Source of the DNA: Niabella insulamsoli
Lineage (GTDB): Bacteria; Bacteroidota; Bacteroidia; Chitinophagales; Chitinophagaceae
Direction of reading: 5' to 3'
NCBI RefSeq assembly: GCF_039652435.2
Contig: NZ_CP190246.1
Location: 496,001 to 560,000, forward strand
Length of the DNA stretch: 64,000 bases
The notes beneath the pieces are model-generated. The model worked only from the letters and a program-made list of their open reading frames with translations, was not told where the DNA came from and did no database searches. Below, piece by piece: positions 8,533-15,884 of this stretch. The translations under genes and the position numbers were made by a program. Numbering within the stretch: the first letter of the stretch is position 1; each line of letters starts with the position of its first letter.

Positions 8533-9933
8533 ATGGCTACAATCACTAAAGAACCGATAGGCCAGTCACACGAAAAAATCAGTGTAAAAATTGACAAGGC
8601 CGATTATCTCCCGTCTTTCGAAAAATCCCTGAAGGAATATAGTAAGAAAGCAAGCATCCAGGGTTTCAGGCCCGGTAAAGTGCCTGCCGGCCTCATTAAG
8701 AAAATGTATGGCGCTTCTTTATTTACCGATGAGGTTTTGAAATCGGTAGATAAAGAACTGATCAACCATCTGCAGGAAGAAAAAGCGGAAATTTTTGCGC
8801 AGCCTCTTCCTTTGGATACCGATCTGGCTAAGCTAAACGTTAATAGTCCCGATGACTATACTTTTGAATTCGAAATCGGCCTCAAGCCCGCGTTCGAATT
8901 AGCTGATTTGGCGAAAGCTGACATTACGGCCTATAATATCGATATCACCGACGAAATGATCGAAGAAGAAGTGGAGCGGCTTCAAAATCGTTATGGCAAC
9001 ATGACTGATAAAGAAGCGGTGGATGGTGCGAACAATGTGCTTAACGTAACTTTTGTTGAAACTGACGCTCAAGGCAATGAAATTGAGAATGGTTTAAGAA
9101 AAGAAAATTCTCTGCTTTTAAGTTATTTCAAAGACGCCGTTCAAAAAGAATTGAACGGAAAGAAAGTGGGTGATCATATTGATATCGTGCTGGCCGATGC
9201 TTTTGAAGACAAAGAGCTTGAGTTTATCGCTTCTGATCTGGGTTTGAACAAAGACGAGGACGCTGATATTAAAAAGCAATTCCGGTTGAATATTTCTAAA
9301 ATAAGTGAGCTTGAAAAGAAGGAGTTGAACGAAGAGTTTTTCAATCAATTATATCCTGAAGGGGATGTGAAAACGGAGGCAGATTTCCGGACCAAAGTAA
9401 AAGATCAAATCTTTAATTACTGGGCGTCACAAAGCCGCAATCAAATCCAGGATCAAATCTTCCATAAATTAGTGGATCAAACGTCTATCGAATTTCCGGA
9501 AACTTTCCTGCGTAAATGGCTGGTGACGCAAAACGCGCAGCCACAGGAAGGGCAACCCGCGAAAACTGAAGAGCAGATTGATGCAGAAATGCCCAACTTC
9601 CTCAACCAGTTGAAATGGACTTTGATCTCTGAAAAAATAGTGAAAGACCAGCATATTGACGTGAAGCCTGATGAACTCAGAGCTTTTGCTCAGGCGCAAT
9701 TGTTTAGCTACATGGGCGGCATGATGCCGAATGATACCGAGCAACCCTGGGTAAATGATTATATCGACCGGATGATGAAAGACCGCAAGTATATTGAAGA
9801 TGCGTATAACCGCATTCAGTCTCAAAAAGTGTTTGAATGGGCCGAAACCCAAATCAAGCCAACGAGCCAGCAAATCAGCGCGGACGATTTTTCGAAAATG
9901 GTAAACGAGCATCAACACGCGCACCATTCATAA
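8533..9933 (+). CDS. tig: Trigger factor
   Basis: A 466-residue ribosome-associated chaperone that meets nascent chains at the exit tunnel. The N-terminal ribosome-binding domain shows the signature GFRPGK at residues 44-49. The middle is a degenerate FKBP-type segment, and the long C-terminal chaperone domain ends in a His-rich tail (HQHAHH). The middle domain is poorly conserved, as in other Bacteroidota trigger factors, so peptidyl-prolyl isomerase activity is uncertain. ATG at 8533. Trigger factor commonly precedes clpP and clpX; here an oppositely oriented lipid-enzyme pair separates them. Confidence 0.95.
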   Translation: MATITKEPIGQSHEKISVKIDKADYLPSFEKSLKEYSKKASIQGFRPGKVPAGLIKKMYGASLFTDEVLKSVDKELINHLQEEKAEIFAQPLPLDTDLAKLNVNSPDDYTFEFEIGLKPAFELADLAKADITAYNIDITDEMIEEEVERLQNRYGNMTDKEAVDGANNVLNVTFVETDAQGNEIENGLRKENSLLLSYFKDAVQKELNGKKVGDHIDIVLADAFEDKELEFIASDLGLNKDEDADIKKQFRLNISKISELEKKELNEEFFNQLYPEGDVKTEADFRTKVKDQIFNYWASQSRNQIQDQIFHKLVDQTSIEFPETFLRKWLVTQNAQPQEGQPAKTEEQIDAEMPNFLNQLKWTLISEKIVKDQHIDVKPDELRAFAQAQLFSYMGGMMPNDTEQPWVNDYIDRMMKDRKYIEDAYNRIQSQKVFEWAETQIKPTSQQISADDFSKMVNEHQHAHHS

Positions 9934-9955
9934 GCATTTGATACGATACTGTTCG

Positions 9956-9988
9956 ATAGGCGTCTTTAAAGGGCGCCTATTTTTTTTT
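9956..9988 (+). terminator. Rho-independent terminator of tig
   Basis: ATAGGCG (9956-9962) and CGCCTAT (9974-9980) form a 7-bp stem with an 11-nt loop, followed by eight T (9981-9988). The stop codon of the convergent App1-like gene (9977-9979) lies inside the stem. Confidence 0.85.
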
Positions 9989-10993
9989 ATCGATAAGGCC
10001 GATTTCGAAAGAGTGCTGTAGCGCATCGATGCTGTGCTCAAAATAGCAAACGGGGATCTCCCTTCCCGAAATCTGGTCGAGCGCCTCCATTACCTCTTTT
10101 TTCTTTTCTCTTCCCACACATCGGATATAAACACAATGAATCAATTGTGGAAAATTTTTCGCCAGCGATTCATAAATATATGGATCGTGTTGCGAATCGT
10201 CGCCCAGCAAAACAAAACGCTGCGTGGGGTAAGCTTCGAGAATCCGCACGATCCGCGCAAATTTGCTGGCGTGGTTTTTTTGCCCGCTTTTCAACACTTT
10301 GGAAAGCGTTTGAATTTGGTTCAATAAACAAACCCCGTCAGGCAATTGATTTTTTTTAATAAAAGTAGTGATGAAATCGTACAGGTTCCATTCGCTGCTG
10401 CTTACATAAAAAAAAGGGTTGGGGTTGTCTTCGTTGGTGTGCGCAGCCTGTAGGGCATTATAATGTTTAACCACTCCTTCAAAGGGCTGGCGGCTATGTG
10501 CGTTGCGGGTAAGCAACAGTTTGAGCCTTTTGAAAATGGAAGCAGAATGTGAAATCAGGAAAGTGTCGTCGATATCGGAAATAAAAGTGTATTGATTAAC
10601 AGAAGGAATATGGATATTGCCTGTAGCGGCGCTAAGCGTTTCGCGGGCCGCGGTTTTAAGCGTGATTTTGGCCTCATAAACGCCGCGCTCAAGTTTCGGT
10701 TCGTTGGGCAAAGTCAATGTAAAAAATCCATCGTGTTGCGACCGGGTTTTGTAAACTTTTCCCTGCCATTCCACCTCTATTGGCGCATCTGGCATTGTTT
10801 TTATCATAAAAGTCTTGAGCAGCGAAAGCGTATTACTAAAAACGCCATTTTTAAATTTTTCCCTGGTGGGGGCTGACCGCAGCAGCGCATGGCCTAAAAT
10901 CGTGCAATGGTCTAAATTGCCAAAACCTTTGTACACCTTCAGATGTGGCGCATTGATAAGCTTTAGTTTTCGAATCAGTAATTTTTTAAACAT
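9977..10993 (-). CDS. App1 family phosphatase (DUF2183)
   Basis: A 338-residue protein with the C-terminal catalytic domain of yeast App1-type phosphatidate phosphatases (DUF2183, HAD-like). The catalytic motif DIDDT is at residues 140-144 in FISDIDDTFLIS. A later LLGDDSQHD supplies the second acidic cluster. The N-terminal part contains a beta-rich region (VEWQGKVYKTRSQHDGFFTLTL) common in bacterial members. The family is proposed to dephosphorylate phosphatidic acid; bacterial substrates are not settled. ATG at 10991-10993. Only 20 bp separate its start from that of the divergent diacylglycerol-kinase-like gene, which would catalyse the reverse conversion. Confidence 0.85.
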   Translation of the reverse strand: MFKKLLIRKLKLINAPHLKVYKGFGNLDHCTILGHALLRSAPTREKFKNGVFSNTLSLLKTFMIKTMPDAPIEVEWQGKVYKTRSQHDGFFTLTLPNEPKLERGVYEAKITLKTAARETLSAATGNIHIPSVNQYTFISDIDDTFLISHSASIFKRLKLLLTRNAHSRQPFEGVVKHYNALQAAHTNEDNPNPFFYVSSSEWNLYDFITTFIKKNQLPDGVCLLNQIQTLSKVLKSGQKNHASKFARIVRILEAYPTQRFVLLGDDSQHDPYIYESLAKNFPQLIHCVYIRCVGREKKKEVMEALDQISGREIPVCYFEHSIDALQHSFEIGLIDKKK

Positions 10994-11013
10994 TCAAAAT
11001 TTTAAAGAAAAAA

Positions 11014-11898
11014 ATGCCAGTGAAAATCCTTTTTATAATCAACAGTACGGCCGGAAGAAAGAACACCAACTGGTCCGCCGAAATCGAATCTTATTTTAAT
11101 GAAAAAGATGTTGAATTAGACTTTTACGAATTGACGAGCCCTGTCGACTGCGATGCACTTAACAACTACATAAAGAATGCCAAAGCAAACAAAGTCATTG
11201 CCGTAGGCGGCGATGGCACCGTTGCGCTTGTTGCGCGTTTTATCTCCGGTTCTGATATGGCATTGGGAATTATTCCTGCCGGGTCGGCCAATGGCATGGC
11301 CAAAGAGCTGTTGATTCCGGAGTCTGTTCCCCAGGCGCTGGATATAATTGATCAAGGAGCCGTCACACGTATTGACACGGTTTTGATCAACGACGAGCAT
11401 ATATGCCTGCACCTCAGCGATGCCGGCATCAATGCGCAGCTGATCAGGAATTTCGAAGCCGGCGATACGCGCGGCAAAATTGGCTATTTAAAAGTGGCGT
11501 GGAAAACACTCGTGAGGCGTCAGGTTTTGAAAATTGAAATCAAACACAACGGCTCCATCGTTCGACGCAAGGCATTCATGGTCGTTATTGCCAATGCGGG
11601 GAAATACGGGACAGGTGCGGTGATAAATCCTGTAGGCGAAATTGATGACGGCATTTTTGAAGTGGTGGTGGTGAAACGCCTGTCCTTCTGGCCTATTATG
11701 AAAATGATGCTTTCTTTGGGTTTTGATAAAAAAAATATTGAAATCTATCAAACCGACTCGGTGGATATTGTTTCAAAATCGCCGGTTCACTTTCAGGTGG
11801 ATGGAGAATACCTCGGCAAGGTTAAGAAGATTGCTGCCGTAATTCAGCCCCATCAAATCGATATGATTTTGCCTAAGGCTTATCTCGAAAACCGGTAA
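11014..11898 (+). CDS. Diacylglycerol/lipid kinase family protein
   Basis: A 294-residue member of the DAGK catalytic family (YegS/DgkB-like), predicted to phosphorylate diacylglycerol or a related lipid with ATP. The N-terminal half holds GGDGT at residues 65-69 and GIIPAGSANGMAKEL. The C-terminal beta-sandwich contains GKIGYLKVAWK and ends in the typical FQVDGEYLG block. Cytosolic and membrane-associated by family. ATG at 11014. It shares a 20-bp intergenic gap with the divergent App1-like phosphatase gene, so each promoter must lie partly inside the other coding sequence. Confidence 0.9.
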   Translation: MPVKILFIINSTAGRKNTNWSAEIESYFNEKDVELDFYELTSPVDCDALNNYIKNAKANKVIAVGGDGTVALVARFISGSDMALGIIPAGSANGMAKELLIPESVPQALDIIDQGAVTRIDTVLINDEHICLHLSDAGINAQLIRNFEAGDTRGKIGYLKVAWKTLVRRQVLKIEIKHNGSIVRRKAFMVVIANAGKYGTGAVINPVGEIDDGIFEVVVVKRLSFWPIMKMMLSLGFDKKNIEIYQTDSVDIVSKSPVHFQVDGEYLGKVKKIAAVIQPHQIDMILPKAYLENR

Positions 11899-12065
11899 AG
11901 GGAGGCATGCTGCCCATTTGGCTTTAAAAAAAGCCCGGTTTAAGTCAACCTGTCACGCTTTTTTGCGTTTTTAGGAATGGAAAGATATTTGACAAGATTT
12001 TCCATCAGATATTCGATCGTTCGACTGTGGCGCTCAAAAGAACAATTTTAGCAGCGACTGCCGGC

Positions 12066-12094
12066 TTGCGAACGAGAATTTTTATGTACGTTTA
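12066..12094 (+). promoter_or_regulatory. Possible clpP1 promoter
   Basis: TTG (12066-12068), an 18-nt spacer and TACGTTTA (12087-12094), a 7/8 match to TAnnTTTG, 20 bp before the clpP1 ATG. Weak but well placed. Confidence 0.35.
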
Positions 12095-12114
12095 CCACAT
12101 ATCAATTAATAAAC

Positions 12115-12795
12115 ATGACTTATAATTCCGAATTTGAAAAATATGCTGTGAAACACCACGGTATTTCGAGCAACACGCTTCATAGTTATGGCAATCATCT
12201 CGTTACGGCGCTCACGCCCAATATTATTGAAGAGCGCCCGATGAATGTAGCGGTGATGGATGTATACAGCCGCCTGATGATGGACCGCATTATTTTCCTG
12301 GGTTACCCGGTGACCGACGAAGTGGCCAATATTATTACAGCCCAACTTTTATTCCTGGATAGTACCGACCGCGTTCGCGATATCAACATGTACATCAACA
12401 GCCCCGGCGGAAGCGTTTATGCCGGTCTGGGTGTTTATGACACCATGCAGTATGTGAGCCCGGACGTAGCCACAATTTGCATCGGTATGGCCGCTTCCAT
12501 GGCCTGTGTTTTATTGGGTGCCGGAACAAAAGGAAAAAGAGCTGCGCTTAAGCATGCCCGCATCATGATGCACCAACCCAGCGGCGCCATTGGCGGCCAG
12601 GCAAGCGATATTGAAATTACCGTAAACGAAATACGCAAGCTGAAGGTGGAGTTGTACGAAATCGTGCATGACCATACCGGCAAGCCCATCGAGCAGATCG
12701 AAAAAGATTTTGAGCGCGATAAATGGATGACCGCGCCCGAAGCAAAGGAATATGGACTGGTGGACGAAGTGTTGTTATTGAATAAAAAGAAATAA
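12115..12795 (+). CDS. clpP: ATP-dependent Clp protease proteolytic subunit 1
   Basis: A 226-residue serine protease of the ClpP family that forms the barrel receiving substrates from ClpX. The triad is complete: Ser128 in GMAASMA, His153 in MMHQPSG, and Asp202 in ERDKWMTAPEA. The N-terminal extension of about 35 residues is longer than in E. coli. The residue after the active-site SM is Ala rather than the usual Gly. It begins a three-gene run with clpP2 (108 bp downstream) and clpX, and a weak promoter precedes it. Two adjacent, distinct ClpP subunits suggest either mixed or alternative ClpP rings. Confidence 0.95.
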   Translation: MTYNSEFEKYAVKHHGISSNTLHSYGNHLVTALTPNIIEERPMNVAVMDVYSRLMMDRIIFLGYPVTDEVANIITAQLLFLDSTDRVRDINMYINSPGGSVYAGLGVYDTMQYVSPDVATICIGMAASMACVLLGAGTKGKRAALKHARIMMHQPSGAIGGQASDIEITVNEIRKLKVELYEIVHDHTGKPIEQIEKDFERDKWMTAPEAKEYGLVDEVLLLNKKK

Positions 12796-12903
12796 ACGCT
12801 CGTTATGCAGTGCGTCGCAATCAGTTAAGCTAAGAGCTTATCACGCTGAAATCTGCACCGCACCGATCTCAAATCATAAATGTAAAATGATAAATTAAGT
12901 AAA

Positions 12904-13560
12904 ATGAATTTCTCAAACATATACAATAACAAATGGCAGCGCCCGATCATCAGCGATGATGAGGGAGAGGAGGAAGAACCAAAAGAACCGCAAGATAAAA
13001 GAGACGATTTGATGATGCTCAACAAGCGGCTTGAAAAATTATTTTTCGACAAGCGCGCTGTGTATTTGTGGGGCGTGGTTGATGATAAAAGCGCCCGCGA
13101 AGTAACGACCAAGCTTTTGTTATTAGAAGCTGACAAGCCCGGTAAGCCAATCAATTTTTATATCAACAGTCCCGGGGGCGTAGTGACCAGCGGCATGGTG
13201 ATTTACGATACTATGAAAATGATCAGCAGCCCCGTCTCTACGATTTGCATGGGCCTCGCGGCTTCCATGGGCAGCATTTTGCTGAGCGGCGGAGAGAAAG
13301 GCGAGCGCTATATTTACCCTCACGGGGAAGTAATGATCCATCAACCCTCTTTGGGCGGTTTTATCCGCGGCGTGAGTTCCGACTTGGAGATCCAGGCGCG
13401 GCAAACCCAGCGCGTGAAGCATATCGGCGCTAAAATCCTTGCTGAAAATTGCGGTAAATCGATCGAAGAAATCATGCGCGACTTTGACAGGGATTACTGG
13501 ATGGATGCGGAAGAAGCGATCAAATACGGTATTGCCGATAAAATCGTTGATAAATTATAG
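12904..13560 (+). CDS. clpP: ATP-dependent Clp protease proteolytic subunit 2
   Basis: A second ClpP, 218 residues, clearly diverged from its upstream neighbour. The triad is complete: Ser121 in GLAASMG, His146 in MIHQPSL, Asp197 in FDRDYWM. The N-terminus carries a very acidic stretch (residues 18-30) not present in subunit 1, in the region that contacts the ATPase in known ClpP structures. ATG at 12904. A terminator hairpin lies between this gene and clpX. Whether it forms its own tetradecamer or a mixed one cannot be told from sequence. Confidence 0.93.
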   Translation: MNFSNIYNNKWQRPIISDDEGEEEEPKEPQDKRDDLMMLNKRLEKLFFDKRAVYLWGVVDDKSAREVTTKLLLLEADKPGKPINFYINSPGGVVTSGMVIYDTMKMISSPVSTICMGLAASMGSILLSGGEKGERYIYPHGEVMIHQPSLGGFIRGVSSDLEIQARQTQRVKHIGAKILAENCGKSIEEIMRDFDRDYWMDAEEAIKYGIADKIVDKL

Positions 13561-13652
13561 TCGGCAACGGATGCCTCCGCCTGGCCCTGGTTTGAGCAAT
13601 TGTTAAAGTGTTGATAACAAATTTGGGAGAGCAGCGGAAGAAACTTTAAATA

Positions 13653-13678
13653 AAACCACTAATCGCAGTGGTTTTTTT
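13653..13678 (+). terminator. Terminator between clpP2 and clpX
   Basis: AAACCACT (13653-13660) and AGTGGTTT (13667-13674) form an 8-bp stem with a 6-nt loop, followed by a T run to 13678. The last T is also the first base of the clpX -7 element. Confidence 0.8.
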
Positions 13679-13685
13679 AACTTTG
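13678..13685 (+). promoter_or_regulatory. Putative clpX -7 element
   Basis: TAACTTTG matches TAnnTTTG exactly. The ATG of clpX is only 10 bp downstream (13696), so the transcript would be nearly leaderless. No -33 TTTG is present because that position is occupied by the terminator stem. Confidence 0.5.
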
Positions 13686-13695
13686 CTATTATATT

Positions 13696-14955
13696 ATGAA
13701 GGAAAAAATATCAGGAACAGCTTTACATTGTTCATTTTGCGGCCGTAGTCGTGATGAAGTGGAAATACTTATTGCCGGCCAGGACGGGCATATATGTGAA
13801 AGTTGTGTAGAGCATGCGCAGGAAATAATTGATCAGGAGTTACATCTTGAAGAAAATGCGCAGGCATCAGGTTTTTCGCTCAATGTGAAAAAGCCCATGG
13901 AAATCAAAAGTTTTTTGGATGAGTATGTAATCGGTCAGGACGATGCTAAAAAAGTGTTGGCGGTTGCCGTTTATAATCATTTTAAACGCCTTAAACAAAG
14001 AAACGGAAAGGAAATTGATACGCATAGCGAAATCGAAATCGAAAAAAGCAATATCGTAATGGTGGGCGAAACCGGCACCGGTAAAACTCTTTTGGCCAGA
14101 AGTATTGCGAAGGTATTAAATGTACCTTTTGCGATAGTGGATGCAACGGTTTTCACCGAAGCGGGTTATGTAGGGGAAGATGTGGAAAGCATCCTGACCC
14201 GGTTATTGCAGGTTTGCAACTACGACGTAGAAGCGGCCGAGCGTGGTATTGTTTATATCGATGAGATTGATAAGGTGGCGCGCAAAAGCGATAATCCAAG
14301 TATTACCAGGGATGTAAGTGGCGAAGGCGTACAACAGGGGTTATTGAAACTACTCGAAGGAACAGACGTATTGGTGCCGCCTCAGGGTGGCAGGAAACAT
14401 CCCGATCAGAAACTGATAAAGATCAATACGCAAAATATTCTCTTTATCTGTGGCGGCGCTTTTGATGGCGTCGACAGGATTATTGGCCGCCGGATTCAAA
14501 CCAATACGATTGGTTTTAACGTAGACAAAGAACAGCAGGAAGACATGAAAAAAAATCTGCTGAAATTTGTGAATGCCCAGGATTTAAAAGCCTTTGGCCT
14601 TATTCCGGAACTGTTGGGAAGGTTGCCGGTAGTGACGCATTTAAATCCACTTGATGCTTCGACGTTGCGCGATATTCTCACTGAGCCAAAAAATGCGCTC
14701 ATGAAACAATATAAAAAATTGTTTGAATTAGAGGGCATCACGCTCGATGTAGAAACCGAAGTGTACGATTACATGGTTCAAAAAGCAGTCGAATACAAGC
14801 TTGGCGCGAGAGGATTGCGCAGCATTTGCGAAAGCATTCTCACGGATGCGATGTATGAGCTTCCTTCTTCAAAAGAAAAGACATTTACGCTTACTAAAGA
14901 CTACGCTGAACGCAAGTTTAGCAAGAGTAAAATGGGATTGATTAAAGCGGCTTAG
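13696..14955 (+). CDS. clpX: ATP-dependent Clp protease ATP-binding subunit ClpX
   Basis: A 419-residue AAA+ unfoldase that feeds substrates to ClpP. The N-terminal zinc-binding domain has Cys12, Cys15, Cys34 and Cys37. Walker A GETGTGKT is at residues 124-131 and Walker B is in GIVYIDEIDK. Pore-loop and sensor blocks (AGYVGEDVE, RIIGRR, IPELLGRLP, GARGLR) are all present. ATG at 13696. It sits behind the two clpP genes but after an intrinsic terminator with its own -7 element, so its level may be set separately from ClpP. Confidence 0.98.
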   Translation: MKEKISGTALHCSFCGRSRDEVEILIAGQDGHICESCVEHAQEIIDQELHLEENAQASGFSLNVKKPMEIKSFLDEYVIGQDDAKKVLAVAVYNHFKRLKQRNGKEIDTHSEIEIEKSNIVMVGETGTGKTLLARSIAKVLNVPFAIVDATVFTEAGYVGEDVESILTRLLQVCNYDVEAAERGIVYIDEIDKVARKSDNPSITRDVSGEGVQQGLLKLLEGTDVLVPPQGGRKHPDQKLIKINTQNILFICGGAFDGVDRIIGRRIQTNTIGFNVDKEQQEDMKKNLLKFVNAQDLKAFGLIPELLGRLPVVTHLNPLDASTLRDILTEPKNALMKQYKKLFELEGITLDVETEVYDYMVQKAVEYKLGARGLRSICESILTDAMYELPSSKEKTFTLTKDYAERKFSKSKMGLIKAA

Positions 14956-14992
14956 CGCAGCCATCTCCTTTTTAAAAAATAAACAAATAAAA

Positions 14993-15139
14993 ATGAACGA
15001 ACTGGTAGAAAAATTAAAAGCGGAAGCGGGCCTTTCTGACGAGCAGGCGGCCAAAGCGCTGGAAACTATTAAGAGTTATGTTATAGAAAAATTTCCTATG
15101 CTGGAAGGAGCGGTGGGGAACCTTTTCGGAAACTCCTGA
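14993..15139 (+). CDS. Small hypothetical protein (48 aa)
   Basis: ATG at 14993 and TGA at 15137-15139 encode 48 residues: a charged N-terminal helix, LSDEQAAKALETIKSYVIEKF, then a Gly-containing end (GAVGNLFGNS). It lies 37 bp after clpX on the same strand and is followed by a strong terminator, which supports a real co-transcribed gene. The helix-turn-helix-like content recalls small DUF2267/DUF2780-type proteins, but I cannot assign it. No signal peptide or membrane segment. Confidence 0.6.
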   Translation: MNELVEKLKAEAGLSDEQAAKALETIKSYVIEKFPMLEGAVGNLFGNS

Positions 15140-15162
15140 TATAGAAAAAATAATTACTTTAG

Positions 15163-15188
15163 AGCAAGCCAATCCGGCTTGCTTTTTT
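15163..15188 (+). terminator. Rho-independent terminator after clpX and the 48-aa gene
   Basis: AGCAAGCC (15163-15170) and GGCTTGCT (15176-15183) form a perfect 8-bp stem with loop AATCC, followed by a T tract to 15188. Confidence 0.9.
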
Positions 15189-15200
15189 AATTGCGTCAAT

Positions 15201-15824
15201 ATGAATCATAATCCAAAAGTGGACGAGTATATCGCCAAAGCTGCCGACTTTGCAAAGCCTGTATTAATGCACCTGCGCGGCGTAATACACAAAGCAGCTC
15301 CTCAAATTACCGAATCCATAAAATGGGGCATGCCCAGTTTTGAATATAAAGGAAAAATACTCTGCAGTATGGCGGCCTTTAAACAACACTGTTCCTTTGG
15401 TTTTTGGTTTGAGGATATGATGGAAACCATAAAGGCGATTCGTATAGAAAATAATATTGAAAACCCCAAAGGCATGGGCTCTTTCGGAAAGCTAACAGTA
15501 GTCAAAGACCTGCCGCCCAATAAGGTTTTATTGAAGTGTATTTTCGAGGCTATGTCATTTATTGACAACGGTACAACCATAAAACGGCCGGCGGCCAAAA
15601 AAGCCGCTGAGCTGCCCGTGCCGGAAGCGTTTTCTAAAGCACTGCGGAAAAATAAAACGGCCAAAGCGGCATTTGAAAAAGCTGCTCCATCTTTCAGAAA
15701 AGAATATATACAATGGATTGGCGATGCAAAAACAGAAGCAACCCGCGAAAAGCGCATCACAACTGCATTAGAATGGATTGCCGAAGGCAAAGGCCGCAAC
15801 TGGAAGTATGAGCGAAAAAAGTAG
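15201..15824 (+). CDS. YdeI/OmpD-associated family protein (DUF1801 plus OmdA)
   Basis: A 207-residue protein with an N-terminal DUF1801 (YdhG-like) domain, seen in ITESIKWGMPSFEYKGKIL with the conserved KWGMP segment, and a C-terminal bacteriocin-protection OmdA-type domain (PEAFSKAL...AAFEKAAPSFRKEYIQWI...KRITTALEWIAEGK). The two-domain layout is the normal YdeI architecture. Cytosolic with no signal peptide. The biochemical role is unknown; links to stress or polymyxin tolerance come from distant homologues. ATG at 15201, just after the terminator behind clpX. It is convergent with the phospholipase gene. Confidence 0.88.
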   Translation: MNHNPKVDEYIAKAADFAKPVLMHLRGVIHKAAPQITESIKWGMPSFEYKGKILCSMAAFKQHCSFGFWFEDMMETIKAIRIENNIENPKGMGSFGKLTVVKDLPPNKVLLKCIFEAMSFIDNGTTIKRPAAKKAAELPVPEAFSKALRKNKTAKAAFEKAAPSFRKEYIQWIGDAKTEATREKRITTALEWIAEGKGRNWKYERKK

Positions 15825-15884
15825 TCGACTGTTCCTTTGCGCTACCGGAAGCCATTGTATCTTCTTTATATCTGCGAAGCCTGG

